Assembly: GCF_014763045.1 (NCBI RefSeq)
Contig: NZ_JACTAG010000001.1
Span: 124,001-188,000 of the forward strand
Direction of reading: 5' to 3'
DNA length: 64,000 bases
DNA from: Sulfitobacter aestuariivivens
Lineage (GTDB): Bacteria > Pseudomonadota > Alphaproteobacteria > Rhodobacterales > Rhodobacteraceae
Of the stretch, positions 63,960 through 64,000 are shown piece by piece. The notes under the pieces are model-generated. The model was given only the letters and a program-made list of their open reading frames with translations. It searched no databases and was not told where the DNA came from. The stretch's first letter is position 1; the number at the start of each line of letters is the position of its first letter. Both the position numbers and the translations under genes were made by a program.

Positions 63960-64000
63960 AGGTGTCTCCTTTTATCGCATGACCCAAGGATAGAGCGTTG

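Noticed and set aside
1..64000. tRNA, rRNA, insertion sequence or prophage genes
   Set aside because: None found by eye: no T-loop-like GGTTCGANTCC stretches outside coding sequence, and no transposase, integrase or phage structural proteins in the translated frames.

Overview
The window looks like chromosomal DNA of a marine alphaproteobacterium of the Roseobacter group (Rhodobacteraceae). The basis is gene content and gene order read by eye, not a database search. The DNA is GC-rich. It carries a Ugp glycerol-3-phosphate ABC transporter, a TRAP dicarboxylate-type transporter, heterotetrameric sarcosine oxidase, a methanethiol-oxidase-type SBP56 protein, TamA/TamB, PutA without a DNA-binding domain, and several small families common in this group (DUF1289, DUF992, DUF302, host-attachment protein). 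I see no tRNA, rRNA, CRISPR array, transposase or prophage.

Layout. 1-6.7 kb holds envelope polysaccharide genes: a flippase cut by the window edge, then exoY, a BY-kinase-like protein and a Wzz/GumC protein on the minus strand. A GSCFA protein and an overlapping SGNH-like protein follow on the plus strand. 6.7-10.8 kb is ugpBAEC on the minus strand. 11.1-13.7 kb is a tight plus-strand group: methanethiol-oxidase-like protein, NTF2-like protein, [2Fe-2S] ferredoxin and CoA-binding protein. 13.8-22.8 kb is a minus-strand three-gene unit: a FecR/LysM secreted protein, a giant secreted protein with 15 PKD-type repeats, and a membrane adenylate cyclase with an extracytoplasmic sensor. This is the most unusual module in the window. 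Across an 840-base AT-richer gap, 23.7-29.7 kb holds tamA-tamB.

29.7-43 kb contains a flavin reductase, a DUF992 protein, acetyl-CoA synthetase, a zinc-type oxidoreductase, a dctP-dctQ-dctM TRAP operon with a REP-like inverted repeat between dctP and dctQ, an AI-2E family permease and putA. 43.3-48.5 kb holds dusA, a small membrane protein, a TauE/SafE exporter overlapping a PhyH-like dioxygenase, then DUF1289-ruvX-ccmI on the minus strand. 48.7-54.8 kb is the sarcosine oxidase locus soxB-soxD-soxA-soxG, with two small membrane-protein genes inserted between soxB and soxD. 54.9-64 kb has iron superoxide dismutase, a host-attachment protein, rarD, a LOG-family gene, a LysM protein, an Atm1-type ABC exporter, an XRE regulator broken by one in-frame stop codon, and a DUF302 protein.

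Together the genes describe a cell that scavenges glycerol phosphate, organic acids, proline, sarcosine (from methylated amines or glycine betaine), acetate and probably methylated sulfur. It invests heavily in surface glycan and outer-membrane assembly. Start codons were chosen from visible ribosome binding sites and operon spacing. Functions are family-level assignments unless stated otherwise.
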